From Pontiella desulfatans (lineage in GTDB: Bacteria; Verrucomicrobiota; Kiritimatiellia; Kiritimatiellales; Pontiellaceae), in assembly GCF_900890425.1 (NCBI RefSeq), contig NZ_CAAHFG010000003.1, forward strand, positions 930,001 through 994,000: a DNA stretch of 64,000 nucleotides, read 5' to 3'. This document shows, one piece after another, positions 1-13,823 of the stretch; positions within the stretch are counted from its first letter, which is position 1, and each line of letters starts with the position of its first letter. Under the pieces are notes generated by a model, which ran no database searches, was not told the origin of the DNA, and worked only from the letters and a program-made list of their open reading frames with translations. Both the position numbers and the translations under genes were made by a program.

Positions 1-26
1 GTGTTCAAGCCCCTCCGGACCCACCA
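1..26 (+). tRNA. possible tRNA or tmRNA 3' end, cut by the window edge
   Basis: The first 26 bases look like the 3' end of a tRNA-like gene: a T-loop TTCAAGC, a possible T-stem 3' strand CCCTC, an acceptor 3' strand CGGACCC, then ACCA. The three visible bases of the T-stem 5' strand pair at two of three positions. The rest of the gene lies left of the window, so identity cannot be read. Such 3' ends are common integration sites, which would fit the broken gene and insertion sequence just downstream. Confidence 0.35.
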
Positions 27-242
27 CTCTTTTGTTTCATCTTGTCCAATGTTTACAGGGGTTTGGTACATATTTTGCGCTTCGTCCCTCTCCTTGATAG
101 CCCCTGATATTTTACGCAAAAACCCGATCTTTGACCAAAGAAGTGGCAAAGAAGTGGCAAAGATTTTGGCCGCACCCAACGCGGGGGAATCAACGGCAAG
201 CACGATGCCGATCCGTAGATCCCGTAATGGCGGGCAAAAAAG

Positions 243-566
243 TCAGTTCCTCGAGAGGAAGCCTTCGATTGTTTCCATCAGTAGCTTGGCCAGTCGGTTC
301 AGCAGGAAGATGTCCTCTGGACGGGCCTGCTTCAGTTCCAGCGTTTCCAATACGCCCCGATGCTGCAGCATCAGATCCTCGGCCGGCAAGCGGGAGGTTT
401 CCGCCTCGTTGCCGAAGCAGTAGGGCGAAAGGTAACGCTGTCATGCAGATTGCGGTGGGCGCAGCAACGCGGGTCCGACGGCAGGATAAAGTCAAGGGAA
501 CGCCCCTCCCGGACAGAGACATAGAGATCTTCATATGCGCGGTAGCCGCAGATCGGCTCTCCCCGC
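243..566 (-). pseudogene. frameshifted gene remnant of unknown function, cut by the IS3 element
   Basis: Reading leftwards from the IS end at 567, one frame gives a plausible segment containing YEDLYVSVREGRS and LPSDPRCCAHRN. Near 425-435 the reading moves to another frame with SPYCFGNEAETSRL and LKQARPEDIFLLNRLAKLL, ending at a stop at 243-245. The two segments together look like one damaged protein whose 5' part was lost at the IS. I do not recognise the family; the cysteines (CC, YC) are the only notable residues. Bases 27-242 show no gene I can support. Confidence 0.4.
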
Positions 567-595
567 TGACGTGCCCCCATATGCGAGTCCACGTT

Positions 596-1505
596 TTAAG
601 TTAGGATTTGGGTTAAGTCAACAGCTGGTGGGGAGCGCAGTGGCACCACGGCCAACGGCCGGGGTCTGACGGCCTCCGGTACCGGAGGCCGATAGCCCAG
701 CGAGCTATGCGGTCTGACCGTGTTGTATCCCTGACGCCACCATTCGCACAGAACCTCCACTTCCCTCAACGTATCGAAGATTTCGAGATTAAGAAGCTCA
801 TCCCGCATCTTGCCATTAAAGGATTCGATGTATCCATTCTCCCACGGGCTGCCAGGCTCGATGTAGAGCGTTTTTACTCCGAGCTTCTGCAGCCACTCAC
901 GCAGTTTCACGGCTATGAACTCGCTTCCGTTGTCTGAGCGAATGTATCCAGGAATGCCCCGGTGAATGAACAACTTTCCAAGCGCCTCCAGAACATCCTT
1001 GCTCTGCAGTTTCCTCGCCACCTTGATCGCCAGACATTCCCGGGTGAACTCATCGATAATATTGAGTATCCGGAACGCCCGACCATCATGGGTACGACTA
1101 TGTACAAAGTCATAACTCCATACATGGTTTTTTCCCGAGGGGCGCAGCCGCACGCATGATCCGTCATTCAACCACAGTCTACGCCGCTTGGGCTGTTTAG
1201 ACGGCACCTTGAGCCCTTCCCGTCGCCACATCCGTTCGATCCGTTTATGATTCACTTTCCATCCCCGATGCCGAAGCATGGCGGTTATACGCCGGTAACC
1301 ATAGCGGCCGTACTGTGTCGCCAGTTCAATCATCTCCTGCACCAGCATAGGTTCATCTTCTTTGATCCTCAGTTCCCTGCGCTGGGTGCTGCGGGGTTGT
1401 CCAAGAACCCGGCATGCCCGGCGCTCAGAGATCCGGTCTATACCGAAGCTATCCCGTATATGAATAATCGCCCGCCGGCGTTTGGCAGGCGTCAGAAGTT
1501 TCCCG
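596..1505 (-). CDS. IS3-family transposase OrfB (DDE integrase), expressed by -1 frameshift
   Basis: This is the catalytic integrase frame. The part from an internal ATG at 1348 is 250 residues, but the frame is open upstream to the overlap with orfA and encodes a sensible N-terminal extension (KLLTPAKRRRAIIHIRD), so the natural product is probably OrfAB made by frameshifting at 1498-1504. The rve core shows the acidic triad in WSYDFVHSR, RSDNGSEF and SPWENGYIESFNGKMRDE. The C-terminal YNTVRPHSSLGYRPP is typical of IS3 transposases. No internal stop is seen, so the element may be active. Confidence 0.88.
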
Positions 1506-1770
1506 AGGCGGCTTCCTTCAGGATCGCTTTATCCAACTCAGCTTCGGCCAGCAGCTTTTTCAGCCTGCTGTTTTCTTTTTCGAGATCCTTAAGCCGCTTG
1601 GCATGGGAGACCTTCATGCCTCCGTATTCCTTACGCCAGCGGTAATAGGTCTGTTCGGCGATCCCCAGCTTCTTACTGGCCATGGCCACCGTGTTACCTT
1701 CGGCCAGCAGGATCTCGGCATCTCGGAGTAATCCGATGATCTGTTCCGTCGTGTATTTCTTAATAGGCAT
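1492..1770 (-). CDS. IS3-family transposase OrfA
   Basis: This 92-residue protein is the DNA-binding first frame of an IS3 element. It carries a helix-turn-helix region (MASKKLGIAEQTYYRWRKEYGG, about residues 30-51) followed by a leucine-zipper-like helix (LKDLEKENSRLKKLLAEAELDKAIL), as usual for OrfA. A strong GGAGG precedes the ATG, fixing the start. Its 3' end overlaps the orfB frame. The minus-strand heptamer G GGA AAC at 1504-1498 is a canonical -1 slippery site and would fuse OrfA to OrfB to make the active OrfAB transposase. Confidence 0.9.
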   Translation of the reverse strand: MPIKKYTTEQIIGLLRDAEILLAEGNTVAMASKKLGIAEQTYYRWRKEYGGMKVSHAKRLKDLEKENSRLKKLLAEAELDKAILKEAASGNF

Positions 1771-1817
1771 CTTGCCCTCCTTATCAGGTTTATACCCGCA
1801 GAAAACTAACTCTGCGA

Positions 1818-3851
1818 GTGGGTTCCTTTAAAGGGGGCACGTCAGAAGCGATACATACAGATTCAAGTTGGAAGGTATCGGCAGACCCGAGCTGGAATAA
1901 TGATGCCCCGCTCATGGCACGCTTTCATCCCGAACGATGTGATGATGTAGATTTTCGTATGGCATTCTGGGACTGGATGACGCTGGATTATGAGGACAGC
2001 GATTGGGAAAAAGCCACTGTGTTAAAACGTACGGTCGGTTGGCCCAGTCCGCAGAAAAATGAGCGACCTGGCCATCTGGTTCCTCCGTGGACGACGTTGG
2101 TTGAACGGGATATTCCGTATTTGATGGAAGGTCATATCGCGGCTGGTTCGCCGGTTACCCCGGGCGTTAACGTTGAGGGCGCCGGCCAATGCCGTGTTGA
2201 AATTTATGATGTGGGGCAGGTCCTTTATGGCCGTCCGTCGCTGGAGATTGAGGCCCCGGAAGGAACGGTGGTTGATATTATGTCGGTACCGTATCTGCTG
2301 AGCGGTGAAATCCGTAAGACGATTGCGGCCTCCCGCTACACCGACCGGTTGATTTGTTCCGGGGAGCGGGATCAATGGACCGCCTTTTACGAAAAGCCGG
2401 TGCGCTGGCTGGCGGTGGTGTTCCGCACGGCAGCTGAGGACGCTGTACTACATGATGTATCTATCAGTCGCAGTGCTTATCCTTTTGTTGAGCAGGGTTC
2501 AGTGAACATCCCGTCTGCTCCAGAACTTGAAATGATATGGCATGCTTCGGCGGAAACCATCCGGGTCTGTACGAGTGACGCGTATACCGACAATTACCGC
2601 GAGCGCCGCCAGTATGCCCAGACCGCCTATTATGCCTGTCTCGGAAACTATCCGGTTTTTGGTGATACCGCGCTACAGCGGCGCTATCTGATCCAGATTG
2701 CCCAGGAGCAGCTGGCCAACGGAATGATGCCGGCCTACGCGCCGCGCCATGGAGGAGACTTTATGGTGATCCTGGATTCCAACTGTTTCTGGATCCGCGG
2801 CCTGCATCAATACCTGATCCATTCGGGGGATGAAGAGACGGTGCGGGCGCTGCTGCCGGCGGCCCGCAAGCTGATGGAACTGTTTGCCGGCTACTCTAAT
2901 CAAGACGGTCTGATTGATTCGCCGCCGTATCCCTACTGGCTCGACCATGTCGTTCAGGACCGGCGCGGGGCTAACTTCTGCCTGAATGGACACTATCTCG
3001 GCGCGGTGGAGGATTTTGCTGCCGTACTGCAGTTTTTCGGCGAAGACGATGCCGGTGCATTTGCGGCGTTGGGACAGCGGATGCGAGCAGGGCTTACGGA
3101 GTTTTATGTAGAAGATCGCAGCCTGTTTTGCGATGCCATGATTGATGGAGTGCATTCGGACCTGTTCAGTGAACATGCCAATGCCATGGCGCTGGCGATG
3201 GGGATTGCATCGCCTGAGCAACAGAAGGCCATTGCTGAAAAGCTGCTGGCTGCCGGAACCGGCGATTTTGTGAAACATGATGACGGCACGATTATGGTAA
3301 CGCCCGCGATGTCGTATTTTCTGCACAAAGGGCTGTGTGAGGCCGGTTTTATCGATGAATCGTTTGCCCTGCTGGAGGAGCGCTTCAACCCTATGCTGGA
3401 AGAAGAGCATAATGGAACGTTATGGGAAGAGTGGTGGCTGGATGCCACCGGCCGTAGCGGGAAACGTAGACCATTCCCCGCCGGTCGGAGCGATGCTCAG
3501 ACGGAAAGTGCATTTCCACCGGCGCTCATGACTGAATACCTGTTGGGTATCAAGGCGGTGTCGCCGGGCATGCAACGGGTCAAACTTAACTATTATGCGT
3601 CAGAACGTATTCTTCATCGCAAAGGTTCTGTGCCGACACCCCGCGGATTGATCACGGTTGAATGGAAAGCGGATGCTTCATCCATTCAGCTAAACCTGAC
3701 AGTCCCGGAAGAGACGGAAGTGGCTCTGGACAGAGCCGGTTTAGGCCGTTCTGACAGCCGGCATATGCTGGTTAACGGAGAGAGGACGCCCTTTGAAGGG
3801 CCGTATCTGAAGCTGTCGCCGGGTACCTACCGTGTTGTGGTGGAGCGGTAA
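1818..3851 (+). CDS. GH78 alpha-L-rhamnosidase, 5'-truncated by the IS3 element
   Basis: The frame encodes most of a family GH78 rhamnosidase: the strand with HTDSSWKVSADPSW, the catalytic (alpha/alpha)6 barrel with SDAYTDNYRERRQYAQ and ANFCLNGHYLGAVEDF, and a C-terminal beta-sandwich ending in PGTYRVVVER. Related proteins carry roughly 110-130 more residues at the N-terminus, a beta-sandwich domain and start that are missing here. The first nine codons come from the IS end and the nominal GTG at 1818 has no ribosome binding site. The reading frame is otherwise intact, so the loss is probably recent. It would remove terminal rhamnose from glycans. Function after truncation is doubtful. Confidence 0.85.
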   Translation: MGSFKGGTSEAIHTDSSWKVSADPSWNNDAPLMARFHPERCDDVDFRMAFWDWMTLDYEDSDWEKATVLKRTVGWPSPQKNERPGHLVPPWTTLVERDIPYLMEGHIAAGSPVTPGVNVEGAGQCRVEIYDVGQVLYGRPSLEIEAPEGTVVDIMSVPYLLSGEIRKTIAASRYTDRLICSGERDQWTAFYEKPVRWLAVVFRTAAEDAVLHDVSISRSAYPFVEQGSVNIPSAPELEMIWHASAETIRVCTSDAYTDNYRERRQYAQTAYYACLGNYPVFGDTALQRRYLIQIAQEQLANGMMPAYAPRHGGDFMVILDSNCFWIRGLHQYLIHSGDEETVRALLPAARKLMELFAGYSNQDGLIDSPPYPYWLDHVVQDRRGANFCLNGHYLGAVEDFAAVLQFFGEDDAGAFAALGQRMRAGLTEFYVEDRSLFCDAMIDGVHSDLFSEHANAMALAMGIASPEQQKAIAEKLLAAGTGDFVKHDDGTIMVTPAMSYFLHKGLCEAGFIDESFALLEERFNPMLEEEHNGTLWEEWWLDATGRSGKRRPFPAGRSDAQTESAFPPALMTEYLLGIKAVSPGMQRVKLNYYASERILHRKGSVPTPRGLITVEWKADASSIQLNLTVPEETEVALDRAGLGRSDSRHMLVNGERTPFEGPYLKLSPGTYRVVVER

Positions 3852-3883
3852 GCATGGCTAAATGCTTGAATGAAGGTTATAGA

Positions 3884-5515
3884 ATGAAACATTGGATATC
3901 GATTCAGCTTATAAGCCTGCTGTTTTCAGCAAGCCCCCTGATTGCCAGTGGAACGGCATATTATCTGAGTTCTTCAAGCGGAAATGATTCGGGAGAGGGT
4001 ACGCCTTCCAGTCCCTGGAAAAGTTTGTCCCGAATCAACAGCACGAAGCTGAAGCCTGGTGATGAAATCTATTTCAAAAAGAATGACCGCTTTGATGGCC
4101 GTTTTGTGCTGAATGGGTCGGGAACGAAAGATCAGCCCATTCGGATTACATCCTATGGTGAAGGTCCACTTCCGGTCATAACCGGTCATTCGGACGGGGG
4201 TGATTTTCAGGAAGCGGTCTATGTGCTGAACAACGATAATATTGTTTTTGACAGACTCGAGATTCAGAATGAACGCACCCGTTCGCGGTCCGGTGTAAAG
4301 GATGATGATGCCTATGGCCTGCATGTTCATAATACCGGAGGCCGGGTGATGAAAAATATCATCGTCCGTAACATGGTTTTTAAGAATGTTTACGCCGTGA
4401 AGCCCATGCTGAATCCGGATGACTTTGATGGGATTGAAGTGGCCGGTATTCGGTTTTCATCCTCCAGAAACCGGAGGGGTCATCCTCCTAAAAACATCCG
4501 CAATATCCTGGTTGAAGATTGCCTGTTCAGTGATATCCAGCGATTGGGTATTCATATCAAACATAGTGGAAGTCAGGACGGGGCGCGTGATCCGATCAAT
4601 CACAATGAAAATGTGATCGTCCGAAATAATGAGTTTCATCATCTGGGAGGAACCAGTGTGCTTCCGATTCGCACGTATAACTGTCTTATCGAAAACAATC
4701 TGTTTAATCATCCGGGCTCCAGCAAAGATTCCCGCATGCCGGGGCGGGGCAGTTCGGTGTGGACCTGGCGATGTGTGAACACGGTCATTCAGCGCAACAC
4801 CTGCCTGAGTACGCGGGGCTATCTGGATTCCCACGGCATTCATATTGACCATGAAAATATCAATACCTTCGTGCAGTATAATTACATGGAAGATTGCGAA
4901 GGGGGCTTTGTTGAAATTCTCGGCGGGAATTCCAATGCAGTGTATCGCTTCAACATCAGTGTGAACGACGGGTGGCGTGATAATCCGAACTGGGGCAGCA
5001 GCAATCATACGCTGTGGATCAATAATGTGGGCCCCGGAAAAAAAGAACATCACTGCACGCATTCCTATATCTACAATAATACGGTTTTCATGGATCGGGA
5101 TTTCAGTACCGCCATTGAAATGAATGCAAAGAACACCTTTATTTACAACAATCTCTTTGTGAATGAAGGCGGTGGTGAAATCGGCGGAAAACGGGTGATG
5201 GTCAAAAACAACGACACACCGCTTTTTCTGAAAAACAACTTATATTCCGGAGGAATCAATTCGGAGTTTACCGATATGGATTCTGATCCGGTGATGGCTG
5301 AACCGATGTTTTCCGGCAGCGGGGAAGGTGCTGAACGATTTCGGCTTGCTGTAAACAGTCCGGCGAAACATGCCGGTGTTCCCGTTGCCGGTCCTCCGAT
5401 TCCCGGCGCTGGGAAGGGCGTCTTCAAACATCTGCCGCCATATCCCACCGAGGATTATTTCGGCAATCCGATTGATCTTTCCCGCGGAACGCCAACGCTG
5501 GGAGCAGGGAAATGA
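3884..5515 (+). CDS. secreted right-handed parallel beta-helix protein (lyase or hydrolase-like)
   Basis: I start this at the ATG at 3884 because it begins a clear signal peptide (MKHWISIQLISLLFSASPLIASG). The frame is open from 3854 but the extra residues look non-coding. The mature protein opens with AYYLSSSSGNDSGEGTPSSPWKSL, the usual entry to pectate-lyase-like beta-helices, followed by repeated strands such as NIVFDRLEIQNE and NVIVRNNEFHHLGG. This fold is used by polysaccharide lyases (for example PL6) and several glycosidases, so the exact activity cannot be named. It lies 32 bases after the GH78 stop and overlaps the next gene by four bases (ATGA), so it is part of an operon acting on extracellular glycans. 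Confidence 0.75.
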   Translation: MKHWISIQLISLLFSASPLIASGTAYYLSSSSGNDSGEGTPSSPWKSLSRINSTKLKPGDEIYFKKNDRFDGRFVLNGSGTKDQPIRITSYGEGPLPVITGHSDGGDFQEAVYVLNNDNIVFDRLEIQNERTRSRSGVKDDDAYGLHVHNTGGRVMKNIIVRNMVFKNVYAVKPMLNPDDFDGIEVAGIRFSSSRNRRGHPPKNIRNILVEDCLFSDIQRLGIHIKHSGSQDGARDPINHNENVIVRNNEFHHLGGTSVLPIRTYNCLIENNLFNHPGSSKDSRMPGRGSSVWTWRCVNTVIQRNTCLSTRGYLDSHGIHIDHENINTFVQYNYMEDCEGGFVEILGGNSNAVYRFNISVNDGWRDNPNWGSSNHTLWINNVGPGKKEHHCTHSYIYNNTVFMDRDFSTAIEMNAKNTFIYNNLFVNEGGGEIGGKRVMVKNNDTPLFLKNNLYSGGINSEFTDMDSDPVMAEPMFSGSGEGAERFRLAVNSPAKHAGVPVAGPPIPGAGKGVFKHLPPYPTEDYFGNPIDLSRGTPTLGAGK

Positions 5516-6933
5516 TCGGTATACTTCGGACACTGGTGATTACAGGACTGTTCTGGACGGTGACGGGATTTGCAGCTCCTGCCCTTTTCGATATGACCGA
5601 AATCCGTGATGCCTCCACATTGAAAGAGGATGTTCAGCAGGATTGGCATACCGTTTCCGGGAAAATGGAAACCCGGCAAAAAGTGATGACGATCAGCGTC
5701 GGCCAACTCTGGCCGGGTCAGGATTATCGGGTGCCGGTGCGGTTGATTGTTCCTGCTGACACGAAAGCAAAAGGTTTCTGGCTGACGGGTGGACATCAGC
5801 TGAAAGGATTTGAGGGCGATGCCGCACTCAATCGTTTAGAGGCAGAACTGCTGGAGGGTGGTGTCGGCATTGTACATACGATTGTGCAGGAACCGGGCTC
5901 CTGGGGACAGAAGACGCTGGGTAATGAAATGTATTCGCGTTTTCTGAAAACCCTGAATCCCCGATATTCGATTCAGTATTGGGGATGGCCGGCTTCACTG
6001 ATGCGGGCGATTACAGCGGCGTATGCTGAAGAAGTTCATTTTGAGATGGGGAAAGTAGCCGTTTCCGGCGGCTCTAAAAACGGGGCATCTCCCTCGGTGG
6101 CCCTGATTCATGATGAACGCATCACTGCCCAACATGGCACGGTTTCGCCGCTTTGGGAATCTCCATTGCGTCTTTGCGATTCGAAGGCCTGGAATAGATT
6201 ACGGGACTACAATAAACAGGCCGGCGTCAAACGCCCGCACCGCTTCCTCGGTGGAACGTATGGCCCGGTGTATAACGAGGATGCGCTCCGACTGGGAAGA
6301 AGCTGGGCGGAATTGGAGCAATTAGCTGGAGAAATGGCCGATGCGGTCTTTATCTCCAAAAATTTCCAGGCATTGGAAAAACGCGGCGCGGCCCTGTTGT
6401 TTGAGCCGGGGACACATGATTTTGTCTGTTTTGATGTGGCCTGGGGCGGGGAGCACTATCCGGAAATTCCGGTATTTTACCCACCCAATTCCGGCCATGG
6501 GAAAAAGGGCAACCATCCCGGCACTATAAAAGGGGTGCAGAATCGTGAAGCGCTGCTGCTGCATCACTTCTTCCCCGGTAAGACCGATTCCTTACTTCCG
6601 GTTCCGGAAATGGAAATACATCGTGAAAATGACGAAGTGGTTGTGACCACAACGTTTCCTGAAAATCAATCGGCCGAAGGAGGGCGCTTGTATTGGATGT
6701 TTGACCGTCCGCCGGAAGGGTCGGATGCCTACCTGAAGCAGTTGATGACCGATGAAAACTGGGTGGAAATGGAATGGGATGAGGATAATACATGCTGGTC
6801 CGGACGTATTCCGGTCCGGAATGGGGCGGCAAGCGTTGATCTTTTTTCGAGTCATTGGAAGCGCGTTGAAGCGCCGGGAAGAAGACTGCAAACCGCAATT
6901 TCTTCTCCCTACAGGCGGGTCGTTTTGAAGTAG
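5512..6933 (+). CDS. secreted alpha/beta hydrolase, PhoPQ-activated pathogenicity-related family
   Basis: The 473-residue protein starts with a signal peptide (MIGILRTLVITGLFWTVTGFAA). It has the nucleophile elbow VSGGSKNG with Ser188 and a later PGTHDF segment that may supply the acid/histidine pair, as in the PhoPQ-activated pathogenicity-related (PqaA-like) hydrolases. Motifs such as LTGGHQLKG and QYWGWPASLMRAI also fit. In glycan loci such proteins are plausible esterases, but the substrate is unknown. Its start codon overlaps the stop of the beta-helix gene, implying translational coupling. One copy of the TTCCA-N5-TGGAA palindrome lies inside it (6364-6378), encoding FQALE. Confidence 0.7.
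   Translation: MIGILRTLVITGLFWTVTGFAAPALFDMTEIRDASTLKEDVQQDWHTVSGKMETRQKVMTISVGQLWPGQDYRVPVRLIVPADTKAKGFWLTGGHQLKGFEGDAALNRLEAELLEGGVGIVHTIVQEPGSWGQKTLGNEMYSRFLKTLNPRYSIQYWGWPASLMRAITAAYAEEVHFEMGKVAVSGGSKNGASPSVALIHDERITAQHGTVSPLWESPLRLCDSKAWNRLRDYNKQAGVKRPHRFLGGTYGPVYNEDALRLGRSWAELEQLAGEMADAVFISKNFQALEKRGAALLFEPGTHDFVCFDVAWGGEHYPEIPVFYPPNSGHGKKGNHPGTIKGVQNREALLLHHFFPGKTDSLLPVPEMEIHRENDEVVVTTTFPENQSAEGGRLYWMFDRPPEGSDAYLKQLMTDENWVEMEWDEDNTCWSGRIPVRNGAASVDLFSSHWKRVEAPGRRLQTAISSPYRRVVLK
6364..6378. repeat. TTCCA-N5-TGGAA palindrome
   Basis: Copy with central GGCAT, inside the alpha/beta hydrolase gene, read as FQALE. Confidence 0.6.
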
Positions 6934-6990
6934 CGTGTTTTGAGAGGTTGAAGATGACGTTTTGTGGAATGAGTGGTCTTATCGGCAGAC

Positions 6991-7035
6991 CTGTAGGTTT
7001 CACCAGATGTTTTTTTCGGGGGTCTGAGATAGATT
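6991..7035 (+). promoter_or_regulatory. CTG-N9-CCAG box with -10-like hexamer
   Basis: CTGTAGGTTTCACCAGATG at 6991-7009 is a one-step variant (CCAGATG) of the box found before nine other genes. A -10-like TAGATT starts 27 nt after the CCAG at 7030. The sulfatase start is about 98 nt downstream. Confidence 0.5.
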
Positions 7036-7106
7036 CAGGGGTAATTGTAATCGTGGAATAACTGTGTATTGCATAAGTTGTACTGCATAAATAACTTGGG
7101 TATTTT

Positions 7107-8648
7107 ATGAGAAATAGATTTTTAATGGGTATCGGGCTTGCGGGAATGCTGGCGGTTTTGGCTCAGGCAGCCGATCAACCGAATGTAGTCATTATTTACG
7201 GCGATGATGTCGGATATGGCGATGTAGGCGCCTACGGTTCGGAAAAGATTCCTACCCCGAATATTGACCGTTTGGCGGCACAGGGGTTGCGTTTCACAGA
7301 TGGGCACTGTTCAGCCGCCACCTGCACACCCTCTCGTTTTTCCATGCTTACAGGGATTCATGGGTTCCGCCACAATGCGCGGGTGCTTCCGCCAAATGCT
7401 CCGCTGATTGTTCCGACGGATAAACTGACCCTGCCCAAGCTGTTTAAAAAAGCAGGCTATCAGACGGCCGTGATCGGAAAATGGCATCTGGGCATTGGAG
7501 AAAAGGGAACGCCGGTCGACTGGAATGGAGATGTAAAACCCGGTCCGCTGGAAGTCGGGTTTGATTATTCCTTCCTGCTGCCGTCCACCAACGACCGCGT
7601 ACCCTGTGTGCTGATGCGTAATCACCGGGTGATCGGTCTGGACCCAAAAGACCCGCTCTATGTCGGGAATAAACTGAAAGAGGTCCAGAAACCGGGGAGT
7701 ACGCAATATCCGGATGGCCGGACCAATCGTGAAGCGATGACATTTTATCCCAGCACGCATGGTCATGATAACAGCGTGATCAACGGCATCGGCCGTATTG
7801 GCTATCAGTCGGGCGGAAAGTCCGCGCTTTGGGACGATGCGACGCTCTCGGATGTATTTGTGGAGGAAATGAAGAGCTACATCGCAGACCACAAAGAGAA
7901 ACCGTTCTTCCTCTACTTTGCTTCGCAGGATATCCATGTGCCGCGTGTGCCGCATCCGCGTTTCCGTGGAGCAACCAAACTGGGCTATCGCGGCGATGCC
8001 ATGGTGCAGTTTGACTGGACCGTCGGCGAAATCATGAAAACGCTTGAACAGCATGGTTTGACGGAAAATACCATCGTGGTTTTTTCCAGCGACAATGGAC
8101 CGGTTTATGACGATGGCTATGAAGACGGCACCACCGTCCTCTGCTCTGAAGAGGAAGGAGAAAAGGGACATGATGGTTCCGGCATCTGGCGCGGTGGAAA
8201 ATACCAGATTTATGAAGGCGGCACCCGGGTTCCGTTCATAGTCAGCTGGCCGGCGAAAATCCAGCCGGGAACATCGGATGCCTTAGTGAATCAGATCGAC
8301 CTGCTGGCTTCATTTGCCGACCTGCTGGATCAGCCGTTGGCCAAAGATGACGCGGCAGACAGCCGCGGTACATTGGATGCTTTCCTCGGCAAGGATGAGG
8401 TGGGCCAGGAATATATGATCGAGGAATCCTTCGGGCTGGCCCTGCGCAATGGCGACTGGAAATATATCGAACCGTCTCAGCCTCAATGGCCCAACGGCCG
8501 CCCGGCGATTGAGCGATCGCTTTACCATCTTGAAAAGGATCCTTCGGAAACCACCAATGTAATTGCGGAGTATCCTGAAGTGGCCGATGAAATGGAACAG
8601 CAACTGAAGAAAATGGTTGAGAGCGGCGGGATCCGTTCGTTGAAGTAA
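7107..8648 (+). CDS. exported sulfatase (S1 family, formylglycine-dependent)
   Basis: This 513-residue protein has a signal peptide (MRNRFLMGIGLAGMLAVLAQA) and the metal-binding opening NVVIIYGDDVGYGD. The active-site signature C73-T-P-S-R77 has its cysteine where maturation to formylglycine is required. Further metal and sulfate ligands are visible in GKWHLGIGEKG and FSSDNGP. It would remove sulfate esters from an exported-pathway polysaccharide; the linkage cannot be inferred. It is preceded by a CTG-N9-CCAG box and followed three bases later by a GH50-like gene, so the two are likely co-transcribed. No anaerobic sulfatase-maturating enzyme gene is in the window. Confidence 0.92.
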   Translation: MRNRFLMGIGLAGMLAVLAQAADQPNVVIIYGDDVGYGDVGAYGSEKIPTPNIDRLAAQGLRFTDGHCSAATCTPSRFSMLTGIHGFRHNARVLPPNAPLIVPTDKLTLPKLFKKAGYQTAVIGKWHLGIGEKGTPVDWNGDVKPGPLEVGFDYSFLLPSTNDRVPCVLMRNHRVIGLDPKDPLYVGNKLKEVQKPGSTQYPDGRTNREAMTFYPSTHGHDNSVINGIGRIGYQSGGKSALWDDATLSDVFVEEMKSYIADHKEKPFFLYFASQDIHVPRVPHPRFRGATKLGYRGDAMVQFDWTVGEIMKTLEQHGLTENTIVVFSSDNGPVYDDGYEDGTTVLCSEEEGEKGHDGSGIWRGGKYQIYEGGTRVPFIVSWPAKIQPGTSDALVNQIDLLASFADLLDQPLAKDDAADSRGTLDAFLGKDEVGQEYMIEESFGLALRNGDWKYIEPSQPQWPNGRPAIERSLYHLEKDPSETTNVIAEYPEVADEMEQQLKKMVESGGIRSLK

Positions 8649-8650
8649 AG

Positions 8651-13745
<5,095 letters not shown>

Positions 13746-13823
13746 AAAACTTCGTTATCATTAAGCGGCCATTTTTATGGACGGGAAATGTGCGCTGACC
13801 TGTGGGGCACAGATCCCTACCTA

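Larger units (their letters stand above)
567..1844 (-). mobile_element. IS3-family insertion sequence (1278 bp)
   Basis: Terminal inverted repeats TGACGTGCCCCC (567-578) and its exact complement (1833-1844) bound orfA and orfB read on the minus strand. The TG...CA termini, size, two overlapping frames and DDE integrase core are those of the IS3 family, probably the IS407-like branch. No target duplication is visible: the flanking bases are ccgc on the left and gaag on the right. The flanks are a reverse-strand remnant and a forward-strand glycosidase, not two halves of one gene. This suggests a deletion or recombination between IS copies rather than a simple insertion. Confidence 0.9.

Noticed and set aside
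190-534. A continuous 114-codon minus-strand frame before the IS
   Set aside because: Its sequence is less protein-like than the two frames combined in the remnant at 243-566; it is probably an accidental frame.
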